Assembly: GCA_054601695.1 (NCBI GenBank) | Contig: BAAHQB010000351.1 | Span: 1-64,000 of the forward strand | Origin: Amorphochlora amoebiformis | Lineage: Eukaryota > Cercozoa > Chlorarachniophyceae | Direction: 5' to 3' | Length of the DNA: 64,000 nucleotides | In this document: positions 1 to 63,855 of the stretch, piece after piece | How positions within the stretch are numbered: position 1 is the stretch's first letter | Layout of the letters: each line of letters opens with the position of its first letter | The notes under the pieces: generated by a model | What the model was told of the DNA's origin: nothing | The model's input: the letters and a program-made list of their open reading frames with translations, nothing else | The model's database searches: none | Made by a program: the position numbers and the translations under genes

Positions 1-56
1 TATAAGTCTATGAATTATATTAACGCCATTATATCAACAACACCAGCAGATATATA
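1..56 (+). repeat. Inverted fragment of gene A exon edge
   Basis: Bases 24-52 read, on the plus strand, almost the same sequence that the exon at 865-928 reads on the minus strand (aacgccattatatcaa followed by acaac/accag). This is therefore an inverted partial copy of that exon's 3' half. It is one of the few inverted copies in the window. Confidence 0.6.
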
Positions 57-273
57 TACATAATATGTATATAAATATACATATATATAGGTATAAATAT
101 AAATATATACATACTCATAAGCACTTGAGATATATATATATATATATATACCTTATAGATATATATATACATGTAAATAAATATACAATATATATATATA
201 TATATATATATATGTAATGTAAATATATATGTCATAGGTGAAGTATTTAGCAAAGATATATACATATATATAC

Positions 274-309
<36 letters not shown>

Positions 310-346
310 TATACAACGCAATTTGGTGAAGAACATTAGTTGAATA

Positions 347-509
<163 letters not shown>

Positions 510-519
510 CATATATATG

Positions 520-565
<46 letters not shown>

Positions 566-571
566 ATATAT

Positions 572-620
572 ACCGGACAGTGTTCTTGATATAATGGCGC
601 TCATAACAGTAATATATGTA
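572..620 (-). repeat. 3'-edge copy of gene A exon (donor decoy)
   Basis: On the minus strand this repeats the last ~33 nt of the exon at 865-928 plus its GTATAT donor, with a few substitutions. It lies downstream of the intact exon, as all 3'-edge copies in this window do. Confidence 0.8.
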
Positions 621-641
621 AATATATATATATATATATTC

Positions 642-724
<83 letters not shown>

Positions 725-735
725 CATATGTATAT

Positions 736-788
<53 letters not shown>

Positions 789-864
789 TATTGATATATA
801 ATATGTATATATATATATACATACATATATATATATATATGTATATATATATATGTATATATAC

Positions 865-928
865 CCGCTAGTGTTCTTGATATAATGGCGTTCATAACCG
901 TAGGATTGCTAAGCACTTCCTGTTTCAT
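865..928 (-). CDS. Gene A exon (unidentified protein)
   Basis: On the minus strand a tttAG acceptor is followed by 21 codons and one base, then a GTATAT donor. The peptide begins [11 protein letters not shown] and ends SRTLA(G). The entering phase is 0 and matches the exon at 1951-2002. It is non-repetitive and is supported by the downstream 3'-edge copy. I do not recognise the family. The gene continues beyond the left edge. Confidence 0.6.
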
Positions 929-932
929 CTAA

Positions 933-979
<47 letters not shown>

Positions 980-1065
980 ATATGTACACATATTTAGATT
1001 TGTATACATATACATATGTATATATATGCATAATCTATGCGCATATATATTTATTTGTGTAAGTA

Positions 1066-1105
1066 TATAACCGAAGTTTAGCTCTTTGACATATTATATA
1101 TATAA

Positions 1106-1165
<60 letters not shown>

Positions 1166-1322
1166 ATAATATATATATGTATATATGTATATGTAATAAT
1201 ATATATATATATGAAAATGTATATTAGTATATATATGTCTGTATATATATATACATATAAGTATACATATACCTATACATGTGTATATACCGATGTTTAG
1301 CTCTTATGACTGATATATATAT

Positions 1323-1355
<33 letters not shown>

Positions 1356-1367
1356 GTGTATGTATAT

Positions 1368-1398
<31 letters not shown>

Positions 1399-1422
1399 GT
1401 ATAATATATTTTTATACATATG

Positions 1423-1470
<48 letters not shown>

Positions 1471-1552
1471 TATATACTCGTATGCACATACATAAAGTTT
1501 AGCTTTTTGACGGAAAATATGTAGATATAAATATGTATTTATATATATGTGT

Positions 1553-1592
<40 letters not shown>

Positions 1593-1636
1593 AAATATAT
1601 TTATTCGTGAGGTTTAGCTCTTTGACTGATATACAT

Positions 1637-1678
<42 letters not shown>

Positions 1679-1705
1679 GAGGTTTAGCTCTTTGACTAAT
1701 ATATA

Positions 1706-1742
<37 letters not shown>

Positions 1743-1817
1743 ATATATATATATATGAATGTATATATGTACATATATATATACCTGAGGTTTAGCTCTT
1801 TGACTAATATATATGCA

Positions 1818-1887
<70 letters not shown>

Positions 1888-1925
1888 CCTGAGGTTTAGC
1901 TCTTTGACTAATATATATATGCATA
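1066..1925 (-). repeat. Seven 3'-edge copies of gene A exon
   Basis: A block whose plus strand reads approximately (cc)tgaggtttagctctttgac recurs at about 1070, 1288, 1495, 1608, 1678, 1786 and 1888. On the minus strand each is the end of the exon at 1951-2002 (SQRAKPQ) plus its donor. All lie downstream of the intact exon and are separated by (TA)n. The farther copies are the more diverged ones. Confidence 0.85.
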
Positions 1926-1950
1926 TGTAGATATATATATATATATATAC

Positions 1951-2002
1951 CTGAGGTTTAGCTCTTTGACTAATATGGGCCAGCTCGTATAGTATAACTT
2001 TC
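1951..2002 (-). CDS. Gene A exon (unidentified protein)
   Basis: Minus-strand acceptor aaacAG, one base completing a codon, then 17 codons ([17 protein letters not shown]), then donor GTATAT. Phase 2 in, phase 0 out, which joins in frame to the exon at 865-928. The upstream part is not found; the 2-4.6 kb interval to the right is purine-rich repeat. It may be a separate gene or a continuation of gene B with unseen exons. Confidence 0.6.
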
Positions 2003-2029
2003 CTGTTTGCATACACACATACATATATA

Positions 2030-2032
2030 TAT

Positions 2033-2065
<33 letters not shown>

Positions 2066-2872
2066 AAGAGAGGGGAGAAAGAGAGAGAGAGAGAGAGAGA
2101 AAGCGCGACTCACAGAGAGCGACAAAAGATCAAGAAAGAGCGAGAGCTACAAAAGAGCAAGAAAGAAAGAGAGCGACAAAAGAGCAAGAAAAAGAGAGAG
2201 CGACAAAAGAGCAAGAAAGAGAAAGAGAGCGACAAAAGAGCAAGAAAGAGAGAGAGCGACAAAAGAGCAAGAAAGAGAGAGAGCTATACAGGGAGAGAGC
2301 TAGAGCAACACAGAGAGAGAGCGACACAGAGAGGAGCGACACAGACTTTATGTCGCTCTCTCTATATGACGAACTCTATGTATGTCGCTCTCTCTCCTCT
2401 ATATATTTCGCTCTCTCTCTATGTCGCTCTCTGTCTATATCGCTCTCTCTCTCTCTCTATGTCGCTCTCCCTATGTCTCTCTCTCTCTCTCTGTCTGTCT
2501 TTATCTCTCTCTCTCTATGTCACGTTCTCTCTATGTCGCTCTCTATCTATGTCGCACGCTCTCTGTCTCGTTCTATCCCTATGTCTCTCTCTCTGTCTCT
2601 ATGTCGCTCTCTCTATAGCGCTTTCTACTTATGTCACTCTCTATATATATATATATGTCACTCTCTCTATATGTCGCTCTCTCTCTCTATGTCGCTCTCT
2701 ATATGTCGCTCTCTATCTATGTCGCTCTCTCTCTCTCTATCTCGTTCTATCTCTATGTCGCTCTCTTTCTCATGATTCTCTCTCTCTGTCTCTATGTCGC
2801 TCTCTCTCTATGTCACTCTCTATGCATGTCGCTCTCTCTCTCTATCTTGCTCTCTCTCTATGCCGCTCTCTC

Positions 2873-2904
<32 letters not shown>

Positions 2905-2935
2905 GTGAGAGAGAGAGTGAGGGGAGATATCAAGA
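2030..2935. repeat. GAGAGCGACA / TGTCGCTCTC purine-pyrimidine inverted arms
   Basis: From about 2030 to 2340 the plus strand is purine-rich with units like aaagagcaagaaagagagagcgaca (~25-27 bp). From about 2345 to 2905 it switches to pyrimidine-rich units such as atgtcgctctctc, the reverse complement of the first arm's core. Strand polarity flips again at about 2905 into GA. No gene is visible. Confidence 0.85.
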
Positions 2936-3010
2936 CATAGCATAGAGGAAAAAGGAAGAGAAAGAGAGATAGAGTGATATAGAGAGAAAGATATGAAGAG
3001 AGAGAAGAGA

Positions 3011-3092
3011 ATTAGGGTTAGGGTTACGGTTACGTTGGGGTTAGGGTTAGGGTTAGGGTTAGGGTTAAGGTTAGGGTTAGGTTAAGGGTTAC
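3011..3092 (+). repeat. Interstitial TTAGGG array
   Basis: About 12 slightly degenerate TTAGGG units, flanked by GA-rich sequence on the left and (TA)n on the right. It is internal, so not a chromosome end in this assembly. Confidence 0.9.
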
Positions 3093-3174
3093 TGTCTGTC
3101 TGCAGTTAGGAGAGACTTGTACTTGGCTAAGGTATGCATTGTATTGGAATATATATATATATATATATATATAT

Positions 3175-3205
<31 letters not shown>

Positions 3206-3279
3206 GTAAATATATGTACATGTATATATATATATATATATATATGTAAATATATGTATATATATGTATATATATATAC

Positions 3280-3316
<37 letters not shown>

Positions 3317-3397
3317 CATTTACACATATTTTTACTATGTGTACACAAACAAATACACGTATCTACGTACATATATATTATATAGTAATAAATAAAT

Positions 3398-4530
3398 ATA
3401 TATAGAGAGAGAGAGAGAAAGAGGGAGAGAGATAAGGGAAAGAGATGAAATGACAGAGAGAGAAAGAGAGAAAGAGAGAGAGAAGAAAAACAGAGGAGAG
3501 AGAGAAAGATAGAGGAAGGAAGGCAAAAAGGGAGAAAGAGAGAAAGAGAGAGAAAGAGAGAGAAAAAGAGAGAGAAAAAGAGAGAGAAAGAGAGAGAAAA
3601 AGAGAGAGAAAAAGAGAGAGAAAGATACAGAAAAAGAGAGAGAGAAAAAGAGAGAGAAAAAGAGAGAGAAAAAGAGAGAGAAAAAGAGAGAGAAAGAGAG
3701 AGAAAAAGAGAGAGAAAGAGAGAGAAAAAGAAAGAAAGAGAGAGAAAAAGGAAGAGAGAAAGAGAGAGAAAGACAGAGAAATAGAAAGAGAGAGAAAGAT
3801 AGAGGAAGGAAGAGGAAAAGGGAGAAACAAAGAGAAGGAGGAAGAGAGAGAAAGAGAAAGAGAGAAAAGAGAGAGAAAGAGAAAGAGAGAAAGGAGAGAG
3901 AAAGAGAAAGAGAGAAAAAAGAGAGAAAGAGAAGGGAGAAAAGAGAGAGAAAGAGAAAGGGAGAAAAGAGAGAGAAAGAGAAAGAGAGAAAAGAGAGAGG
4001 AAGAGAAAGAGAAAAGAGAGAGAAAGAGAAAGAGAGAAAAGAGAGAGAAAGAGAAAGAGAGAAAAGAGAGAGAAAGAGAGGAAAAAGGGGAGAAAGAGAG
4101 GAAAAAGGGGAGAAAGAGAGAGAGAGGGAAAGAGAAAGAAGGTAGAGAGAGAATGTGTGTGTGTGAGAGAGAGAGAGAGAAAGAGAGAGAAAAGAGAGAG
4201 AAAGAGAGGAAAAAGAAGAGATAGAGAGAGAGAGAGGGAAAGAGAAGAGATAGAGAGAGAGAGAGGGAAAGAGAAGAGAGAAAAGAGAGAGAAAGAGAGG
4301 AAAAAGGAGAGAAAGAGAGAGGGAAAGAGAAAGAGAGAAAAGAGAGAGAAAAAGAGGAAAAAGGAGAGAAAGAGAGAGAGAGGGAAAGAGAAAGAAGGTA
4401 GAGAGAGAATTTGTGTGAGAGAGAAAGAGAGAGAAAGAGAGAGAAAAAGGAGAGAGAAAGAGGGAGGAAAAGAAAGAGAGAAAAAGATAGAGGAAGAAAG
4501 AGAGACAAAGAAAGATAGAGAGTAAAAAAC
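3398..4530. repeat. 1.1-kb GA-rich polypurine tract
   Basis: Almost uninterrupted purines, built from gagagaaaga-type units with local tandem blocks of about 25-35 bp (for example gaaagagaaagagagaaaagaga). The apparent RERE and SLSL open frames are translations of this tract. No exon-like island is seen. Confidence 0.93.
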
Positions 4531-4559
4531 GAACTAGTATGAATATATAGATACTTTTA

Positions 4560-4605
<46 letters not shown>

Positions 4606-4632
4606 TAGATATATATATATATATATACGTTC

Positions 4633-22877
<18,245 letters not shown>

Positions 22878-23020
22878 AATGAGAAATACTTGTGCACGTG
22901 CAACGGATATCTATATCGGATATATTCATATTAAAATTAGATAACGCGCTTATAAGATATCTATTAAAAATATATTTAGATATTAAACTGAAAAATTATT
23001 TTAAATGTCGGCAAAGACCG
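22878..23020. promoter_or_regulatory. Unique AT-rich stretch upstream of gene B
   Basis: Non-repetitive sequence immediately 5' of the proposed gene B start. No recognisable promoter motif is visible. Assignment as a promoter rests only on position. Confidence 0.25.
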
Positions 23021-23580
23021 CGCCAAATGCCAGAGTTGGGTTGTCTATGGAGTCCGAGAGTACGTTAGACCTTTGTAAACTATACACCCCACATATTCAC
23101 CGTCAAAACACCCCACACATTGACTCTCATGGCATCCCACGTGTTGACTGTCAAGATGTCTTGACTGTCAAGACGTCTTGACTGTCAAGACGTCTTGACC
23201 GAGCAAGTTACACCTCTGTAAACTATACACCCCACATATTCACCGTCAAAACACCCCACACATTGACTCTCAAGAGTCGGAGTCAAGACATCCCACGTCT
23301 TGACTGTCAAGACGTCTTGATTGTCCACACACCCATACGCCAAATGCCATAGTTTGGCTTTCTAGATCTAGAGTCCTTGAGTAAGTTAGACCTTGTAAGC
23401 TATACACCCCACATATTCACTGTCAAAACAGCTCACAAATGGACTGTCAAGACATCCCACGTCTTGACTGTCAAGAAGTCTTGACTGTCAAGACGTATTG
23501 ACTGTCAAGACAGCCATACGCCAAATGCCAGAATCTGGCTGTCAAGAGGGTCCGTGAGTAAGTTAGACCTTTGTAATATA
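23021..23580. repeat. Repeat block rich in CAAGACGTCTTG palindromes
   Basis: Three units start with cgccaaatgcca at 23021, 23338 and 23519, the last truncated. Units share gttagacctttgtaa, ctatacaccccacatattcac and tcaaaacaccccacac. The first contains an internal duplication. Between them lie runs of cttgactgtcaagacgt containing the 14-bp perfect palindrome tcaagacgtcttga, several times around 23160-23200 and 23308-23320. No coding frame is seen. Confidence 0.88.
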
Positions 23581-24720
<1,140 letters not shown>

Positions 24721-25990
24721 GGTGGCCATGAAATGCCAATATCCAAGAGGCCGGCTGCACAACAATTTGCATGATTAACGATTACAATTACCGTCGTGAA
24801 AGATTATTGAATTATTAAAATCCGAGTATCCTCTTATGCATATATACATGTACCGTATATGTAGTGATTATGAGCCTAGAGCTACGTAGATTATATACTA
24901 CGGTGGTCTCTAGTGATATCTACGAGATAGAACTGGATCTATATCTACATTCTAGCATTGTCTAGATTGTGTATAAGTGCATTATGGATATATATTATAT
25001 ATATATATAAGATATATATATATATATATATTACGCCTAGAGCTGAGTAGATTATACTAGTATATGTAGTAGTACCGTGGCTAGCTAGTGATACCCGATT
25101 TCACTGGCATTGTCTAGTTGTACTTTAGATCATAGTGTATATAGGATACCCTACGTATCAAGGGTAAATTCTAGATAGAATTGGATCTATCTACAATTGT
25201 CTAGACTGTGTATAAGTGCATTATGGATATATATATATTATATATATATATTATATATATATATATGTACGCCTAGAGCTAAGTAGATTATGTGTAGTAC
25301 TTAATGGTATGATCAATTGTGACTGACGCTACAACAATCATCCGATAGATAGCCATGATTTGCTGGGTCTAATTAGCCTGCTATGCCGCGATAGCTAGTA
25401 GATAATACCGGTGTATCTGCTAGTGTCTTTCCACTTAGATATATAAATATACATATATTTTAATAATATCTAGAATATACTGTAGATATATGTTTATCTA
25501 GTTTATATATATACTAGATATATTTTTAGATAGATAGATACATATATAAATATGATTTCTTATACTTACACACATATACAGATATACTAGATATACATCT
25601 AATAATACATATATATATATATATATTATCTAGTTTATGTGCATTATTTATAATTAAGAGTCGGAGTCAAGGACTACCAGAAACTAGAGAAAGTTACTGG
25701 AACTAGATATTTAATAATCTAGATAATCTACTGTGATATCTAGATTAGGTAATATCTAGAATATTGTCAGGCTGTTAGGGCTTTCACAGTACGAATACTA
25801 CGAATACTACGAATACTACGAATATATACTAGATGTATGTAGATATCTAGATATAGATACTAGAGATATCTCCAATGATGCATGAAAAGTTTGAAAACTT
25901 TCATTTCCGAAAATATCGGCATTGATCTTTATAATTAAATGTTTTAAGTTACAATTGGGCTCAGAACCACTCGACAGCTAAAAAAATAGC
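24721..25990. repeat. CTAG-rich diverged tandem repeats
   Basis: A unit containing gcctagagctRMgtagatta, ...tggatctat..ctac.., ttgtctagaYtgtgtataagtgcattatggatata recurs from about 24870, 25032 and 25267, with shared halves between. Sequence downstream to 25870 is unusually rich in ctagata/tctag. A triplicated tacgaatac occurs at 25790-25823. No coding frame is supported. Confidence 0.7.
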
Positions 25991-26053
25991 CATATGTACA
26001 TATGACACACACACAAATATATATATATATATATTTATATGTATAGGCGATAG

Positions 26054-26211
26054 CTAACCATCCTTCGTTCCCAGGAGCGTTTTGTTAGGAGAGATTTGTG
26101 CTTCGTTAGGAGAGATTTGTGCTTTGTTAGGAGAGATTTGTGCTTTGTTAGGAGAGATGTGCGTTTTGTTAGGAGAGATTTGGCTTGCTATTTGACTCAC
26201 TGGCGCATCTC
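26054..26211 (-). CDS. Gene C terminal exon candidate with heptad repeat
   Basis: ttccAG acceptor, two bases, [10 protein letters not shown], then five near-identical 7-residue units (AQISPNK type) encoded by a 21-bp tandem repeat at 26070-26180, then LLGTKDG and TAG. The repeat being an exact multiple of three keeps the frame open. It may be a simple minisatellite rather than coding. Confidence 0.35.
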
Positions 26212-26230
26212 CTGGAATGTGATTATGTGT

Positions 26231-26273
<43 letters not shown>

Positions 26274-26343
26274 AATATATTTAAATATATGTATACTAAT
26301 TTAATCATTATATCTAGTATATTGTGCACGTGTACATTTATAA

Positions 26344-26376
<33 letters not shown>

Positions 26377-26414
26377 GTATATATATATATAAATATTTAT
26401 AACGTATATGTATA

Positions 26415-26487
<73 letters not shown>

Positions 26488-26816
26488 AAATAAATAAATA
26501 ATACCAGATGCGTTCCAAAGGGCACGTGTCCCTCCCCGGAGGACACGTGTTCCACTCCGAAGGACACGTGTTCCGCCGCCTACTAGAGTTCCCAGGAACC
26601 AAGTCGACATTCTATATATATATATATATATATCATAGTATACATATATATGTGTGTATGTATGTGTATATAACCTACACGCATATACTATATATAATAT
26701 ATATATATATATTTATACATACATATTTATATATATTTATATACATATGCATACCTATATATATATATATATACATATACATACATATGTATATATATGT
26801 ATATATGTATATATAT

Positions 26817-26887
<71 letters not shown>

Positions 26888-26964
26888 AAGTTAACTACTT
26901 GAGAATGATATATCTATATATGCTATTACAATACATATAGATACATACGTATACACACACACAC

Positions 26965-27038
<74 letters not shown>

Positions 27039-27400
27039 ATTACCTGGTTGAGAGTGATAAAAGCGGAAAAGGAGGAGCCCGAGGATGGGGTGTGGCATAG
27101 TATGCTAGAATAATATATATATATATATATCTATATGTATATGTATATTTTATATGTACATATATATATATATATATAATATATATATATATATATTATA
27201 TATATTATATATATTATGTATATATATTATATATATATATATATAAGATCGGGAAAATTGGGGGAATGAGAGTAAGGGTGGTGTATATATATATATATAT
27301 ATTTCCCATAGTACATACATTCATACATACACATGCACATAATATATGTATATATATATATACATACATGTGTATATATATATATTATGTTATATATAAA

Positions 27401-27459
<59 letters not shown>

Positions 27460-27711
27460 ACCTAATTTGGGCAAGTGCTGCAACGAAAATTTCAACGCCT
27501 TCACAGGAAACACCTTTATATACATACGTATAATATGTATATATATATACATATATAATATATTATATATATATATGTGTACATGATATACATATATATA
27601 TATGTATCTATGTATATATTTATATATTTATATATGTACACATATACCAAAATGTGTAGTATATATACAAATATATATATATATATATATACATACATAT
27701 ATATATATATA

Positions 27712-27760
<49 letters not shown>

Positions 27761-27769
27761 TTATACCAA

Positions 27770-27813
<44 letters not shown>

Positions 27814-27863
27814 ATATTTGTATGTACGTGAAACATATACACGTTGTTTCAGCCTCTTCTTGG
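26054..27863 (-). CDS. Gene C: low-confidence cluster of minus-strand candidate exons
   Basis: Unique islands at 27828-27863, 27462-27513, 27044-27104, 26505-26582 and 26054-26211 each have a minus-strand AG before and, except the last, a GT after, plus an open frame. The last ends with TAG at 26054-26056. Phases agree for 26505-26582 to 26054-26211 but not throughout, so exons are missing or wrong. Peptides include [28 protein letters not shown] and tandem AQISPNK. No family recognised. Confidence 0.3.
26505..26582 (-). CDS. Gene C exon candidate with 21-bp repeat
   Basis: tctAG acceptor, open in more than one frame, donor GTATTA. It contains three copies of a ~21-bp unit with ggacacgtgt. 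In the frame joining to 26211 it reads [20 protein letters not shown]. Confidence 0.3.
27044..27104 (-). CDS. Gene C exon candidate
   Basis: ttctAG acceptor and a good CAG|GTAATT donor on the minus strand. Two frames are open (Pro-rich [12 protein letters not shown], or [12 protein letters not shown]). On the plus strand the same island reads [18 protein letters not shown] followed by a stop, so its strand is not secure. Confidence 0.3.
27462..27513 (-). CDS. Gene C exon candidate
   Basis: taaAG acceptor, [17 protein letters not shown] plus one base, donor GTTATA. Phase 0 in, 1 out. Confidence 0.38.
27828..27863 (-). CDS. Gene C exon candidate
   Basis: ctctAG acceptor, [11 protein letters not shown], donor GTACAT. 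Phase 1 in and out. It is basic and short. Confidence 0.3.
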
Positions 27864-28034
27864 CTAGAGATGTGACATAAACATTTATATATATAGCTAT
27901 ATATATATATACATATATACTTTTGTATGTTTTGTTTAGATATATGTACATATTTAAAAAAAGATATATTATACATTAATATATATATATATATATAATA
28001 TAGGTACATAAAAAAGATATGTAATATATTGATA

Positions 28035-28075
<41 letters not shown>

Positions 28076-28254
28076 TATACATTCAGACATGTGTGCATAT
28101 CACATCATATATACCTGTATATATATATATATATATTTAAATATACATACATAATATATATATATATATATATTATATATTATATATATGTACATATATA
28201 TATATGTATACATATATATATATATGTAAATATATACATTAATAATAATAATAA

Positions 28255-28479
28255 CCGATATGGAAGGCAAAGGGAGTCCCGCGTTATTCTTGCGCGTTAC
28301 ATTACCGTTACTCTTAACTCTGGGTGAAAAAAAAAAAATGCGAATTTTTTTTTTTCTTCCAAAAATCTCGAACTATTTCGGCCTTTCTTTCGTATGCATT
28401 TATGTGTGCAAATTTGTGTTAGTATATGTATGTATATATATTTATATTTATGTTTATATATATATATATATTACATGTA

Positions 28480-28518
<39 letters not shown>

Positions 28519-28705
28519 ATTCATAAACATATATAAATACATACATAAACCCGCCTTTTTTTAACCAAACATTAGTATACCACAGTGTTGCAATATATAC
28601 ATATATATATTACGTAAATACCTAAAAAAAACCCACCTTTTCGATCTTGGACCAGCATAACATAACGTTACATTCGCCAACCGTTTGGAAATTCTAGTAG
28701 TACAG
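28255..28705. other. Unassigned unique islands
   Basis: Non-repetitive segments at 28255-28425 and 28550-28705 lie between (TA)n runs. Short open frames exist on both strands, but I find no consistent AG/GT-bounded exon. Possibly a promoter, UTR or decayed coding sequence. Confidence 0.4.
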
Positions 28706-28757
28706 GGTTAGGGTTAGGGTTAGGGTTGGGTTAGGGTTAGGGTTAGGGTTAGGGTTA
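28706..28757 (+). repeat. Short TTAGGG array
   Basis: Eight units, one short by a base. Confidence 0.92.
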
Positions 28758-28778
28758 CGGGTGAGTGTGCGTGTGTGT

Positions 28779-28867
<89 letters not shown>

Positions 28868-28897
28868 AGAGTGCTACGATTCGGACTAGGGAAGATA

Positions 28898-30130
28898 AAG
28901 AGAGACGAAAAAACTTAGATGAGAGGATAGCTGGGAGATAAGAGGAGAGCTGAGAGATAAGAGGAGAGCTGAGAGACAAGAGGAGAGGTAAGAGATCAGA
29001 GGAGAGGTAAGAGATCAGAGGAGAGCTGAGAGATATGAGGAGAGCTGAGAGATCAGAGTAGAGCTGAGAGATATGAGGAGAGCTGAGAGATCAGAGTAGA
29101 GCTGAGAGATAAGAGGAGAGCTGAGAGATAAGAGGAGAGCTGAGAGATAAGAGGAGAGCTGAGAGATAAGAGGAGAGCTGGGAGATCAGAGGAGAGCTGA
29201 GAGATCAGAGGAGAGCTGAGAGGCAAGAGGAGAGCTGGGATATCAGAGGAGAGCTGAGAGATCAGAGTAGAGCTGAGAGATAAGAGGAGAGCTAAGAGAC
29301 AAGAGGAGAGGTAAGAGATCAGAGGAGAGCTGAGAGATATGAGGAGAGCTGAGAGATCAGAGTAGAGCTGAGAGATCAGAGTAGAGCTGAGAGATAAGAG
29401 GAGAGCTGAGAGATAAGAGGAGAGCTGGGAGATCAGAGGAGAGCTGAGAGATCAGAGGAGAGCTGAGAGGCAAGAGGAGAGCTGGGATATCAGAGGAGAG
29501 CTGAGAGATCAGAGTAGAGCTGAGAGATAAGAGGAGAGCTAAGAGACAAGAGGAGAGGTAAGAGATCAGAGGAGAGCTGAGAGATATGAGGAGAGCTGAG
29601 AGATCAGAGTAGAGCTGAGAGATCAGAGTAGAGCTGAGAGATAAGAGGAGAGCTGAGAGATAAGAGGAGAGCTGGGAGATCAGAGGAGAGCTGAGAGATC
29701 AGAGGAGAGCTGAGAGGCAAGAGGAGAGCTGGGATATCAGAGGAGAGCTGAGAGATCAGAGTAGAGCTGAGAGATAAGAGGAGAGCTGGGAGATTAGAGG
29801 AGAGCTGAGAGATCAGAGGAGAGCTGAGAGATCAGAAGAGAGGTGAGAGACCAGAGGAGAGCTGAGAGATCAGAGTAGAGCTGAGAGATAAGAGGAGAGC
29901 TAAGAGATAAGAGGAGAGGTAAGAGATCAGAGGAGAGCTGAGAGATAAGAGGAGAGCTGAGAGATCAGAGGAGAGCTGAGAGATCAGAGAAGAGCTGGGA
30001 GCTGGGAAATAAGAGGAGATGAGAGATAAGAGGAAATCTGAGAGATAAGAAGAGAGCTGAGAGATAAGAGGAGAGCTGAGAGAGAAGTGGAGAGCTGAGA
30101 GAGAAGGGAGTGGGATAGCTCAAGAGAGAA
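28898..30130. repeat. 19-bp purine minisatellite with 247-bp higher-order repeat
   Basis: The monomer is approximately gagagatcagaggagagct (19 bp), about 65 copies. Variants (gaggcaag, gatatgagg, aagagacaag, gggatatcag) recur in the same order. The marker gagaggcaag starts at 29218, 29465 and 29712, exactly 247 bp apart, which is 13 x 19. No gene is supported within it. Confidence 0.95.
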
Positions 30131-30164
30131 GAGGAGAGAGAGAGAGAGAATGGACCTTTGCATA

Positions 30165-44588
<14,424 letters not shown>

Positions 44589-45397
44589 TCTTGGGCCTAA
44601 ATCGATTTCGATCGACCAGACGGGCGTGTTTGGTTCACCCTGACAGTCAAACCGAGGTCAGGCGGAGGTCAACGGCTGAAAATTATGGAGTTCGGGAGAA
44701 TTTTGGAAAGAAACTCTGATTTGTATTCAAGGGAAAGAGGGGCTTTGGTAGATTTGTGCCTGATTTATGGCGGGGGGGGAGGACCAAAATACGATTATTT
44801 CCCCAAGGCAGCTGTTTCGGCCTTCGGCCCGTGTGAAGAGAGGCAAGCGTGACCTGGTGTGTGATGTGTTGCGTGACAATTTATAAATGTCACCCAATGA
44901 AGCCGAATAATTTAAGTCTTTTGGACGAGGAATATTCTTTCGGTCGGATAATGAGCCGAGCCTGCTTAGATGAATCTACCCAATTAGAATCAATTAATAT
45001 AATGTTTTTTCGCCGAATTTATCGGCTGGAACCTTCGCCGGGACCTTGCCTCCGAGCCAGCACGAGAATTCAAGGTGTGTATGCGCCGAATGGCTACCCT
45101 TTTGCCTCCCCTCTTCCTTTGTATTCCCCCCCCCCTTTTATAATTCGACGGATGCGTTCGGAATCAAAAGGGGGGTTTGGACCGAGAGAATCGTGGGCTG
45201 GTGTATGGTTTATTGGGGGTAGAATGAGGGAACGACGGGGATGGTAGGAAGCTGTGGTTGATTGAGACGGTGAAGATAAGGGGTGTATCTTCTGGTTACG
45301 TTTGCCTCTTAAAACGTAGCAGACTAATATTTATACATTATACTATCCAGAAACACACGGAAGCAGAAACATTTCAACGGAGAAATCAAAATCAAGC
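44589..45397. promoter_or_regulatory. Divergent promoter between gene D and the helicase gene
   Basis: This is 809 bp of unique, non-repetitive sequence between the ATG of gene D (minus) and the ATG of gene E (plus), the largest repeat-free block in the window. It includes a tttataaat word at about 44880 and ttcggcc/cgaat words. A 132-codon open frame at 44849-45247 (+) has no family resemblance and may be 5' leader. Promoter role is inferred from position. Confidence 0.5.
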
Positions 45398-63382
<17,985 letters not shown>

Positions 63383-63383
63383 G

Positions 63384-63424
<41 letters not shown>

Positions 63425-63455
63425 TGTATATGTATAAATGTAAATATATATATAT

Positions 63456-63485
63456 ATGAAGGGATCACAATAAATCTCAGGGGTA

Positions 63486-63522
<37 letters not shown>

Positions 63523-63622
63523 CATACATACATATACAGATCTATATCTATATATACATATATATATATATATATTTACATATATAATATATATATGTAT
63601 ATATGTATGTATATTTATTATG

Positions 63623-63677
<55 letters not shown>

Positions 63678-63701
63678 ATATATATATATTTATATATTTT
63701 T

Positions 63702-63755
<54 letters not shown>

Positions 63756-63795
63756 GCGTATGAAGGGAGTACCGTAATTAAGGGTATACATAATA
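63456..63795 (+). repeat. Two 3'-edge copies of helicase exon 23
   Basis: gaagggatcacaataaatctcaggggtaata (63459) and gaagggagtaccgtaattaagggtata (63762). Downstream; diverged. Confidence 0.88.
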
Positions 63796-63796
63796 C

Positions 63797-63854
<58 letters not shown>

Positions 63855-63855
<1 letters not shown>

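Noticed and set aside
3335-4573. A 412-codon Ser/Leu/Phe frame and an opposing Arg/Glu/Lys frame
   Set aside because: Both are readings of a GA/CT tract. The same holds for 39117-39971.
44849-45247. 132-codon plus-strand frame in the divergent promoter
   Set aside because: No recognisable domain, low-complexity Pro/Ser end, and it lies immediately before the helicase start. More likely leader or promoter sequence.
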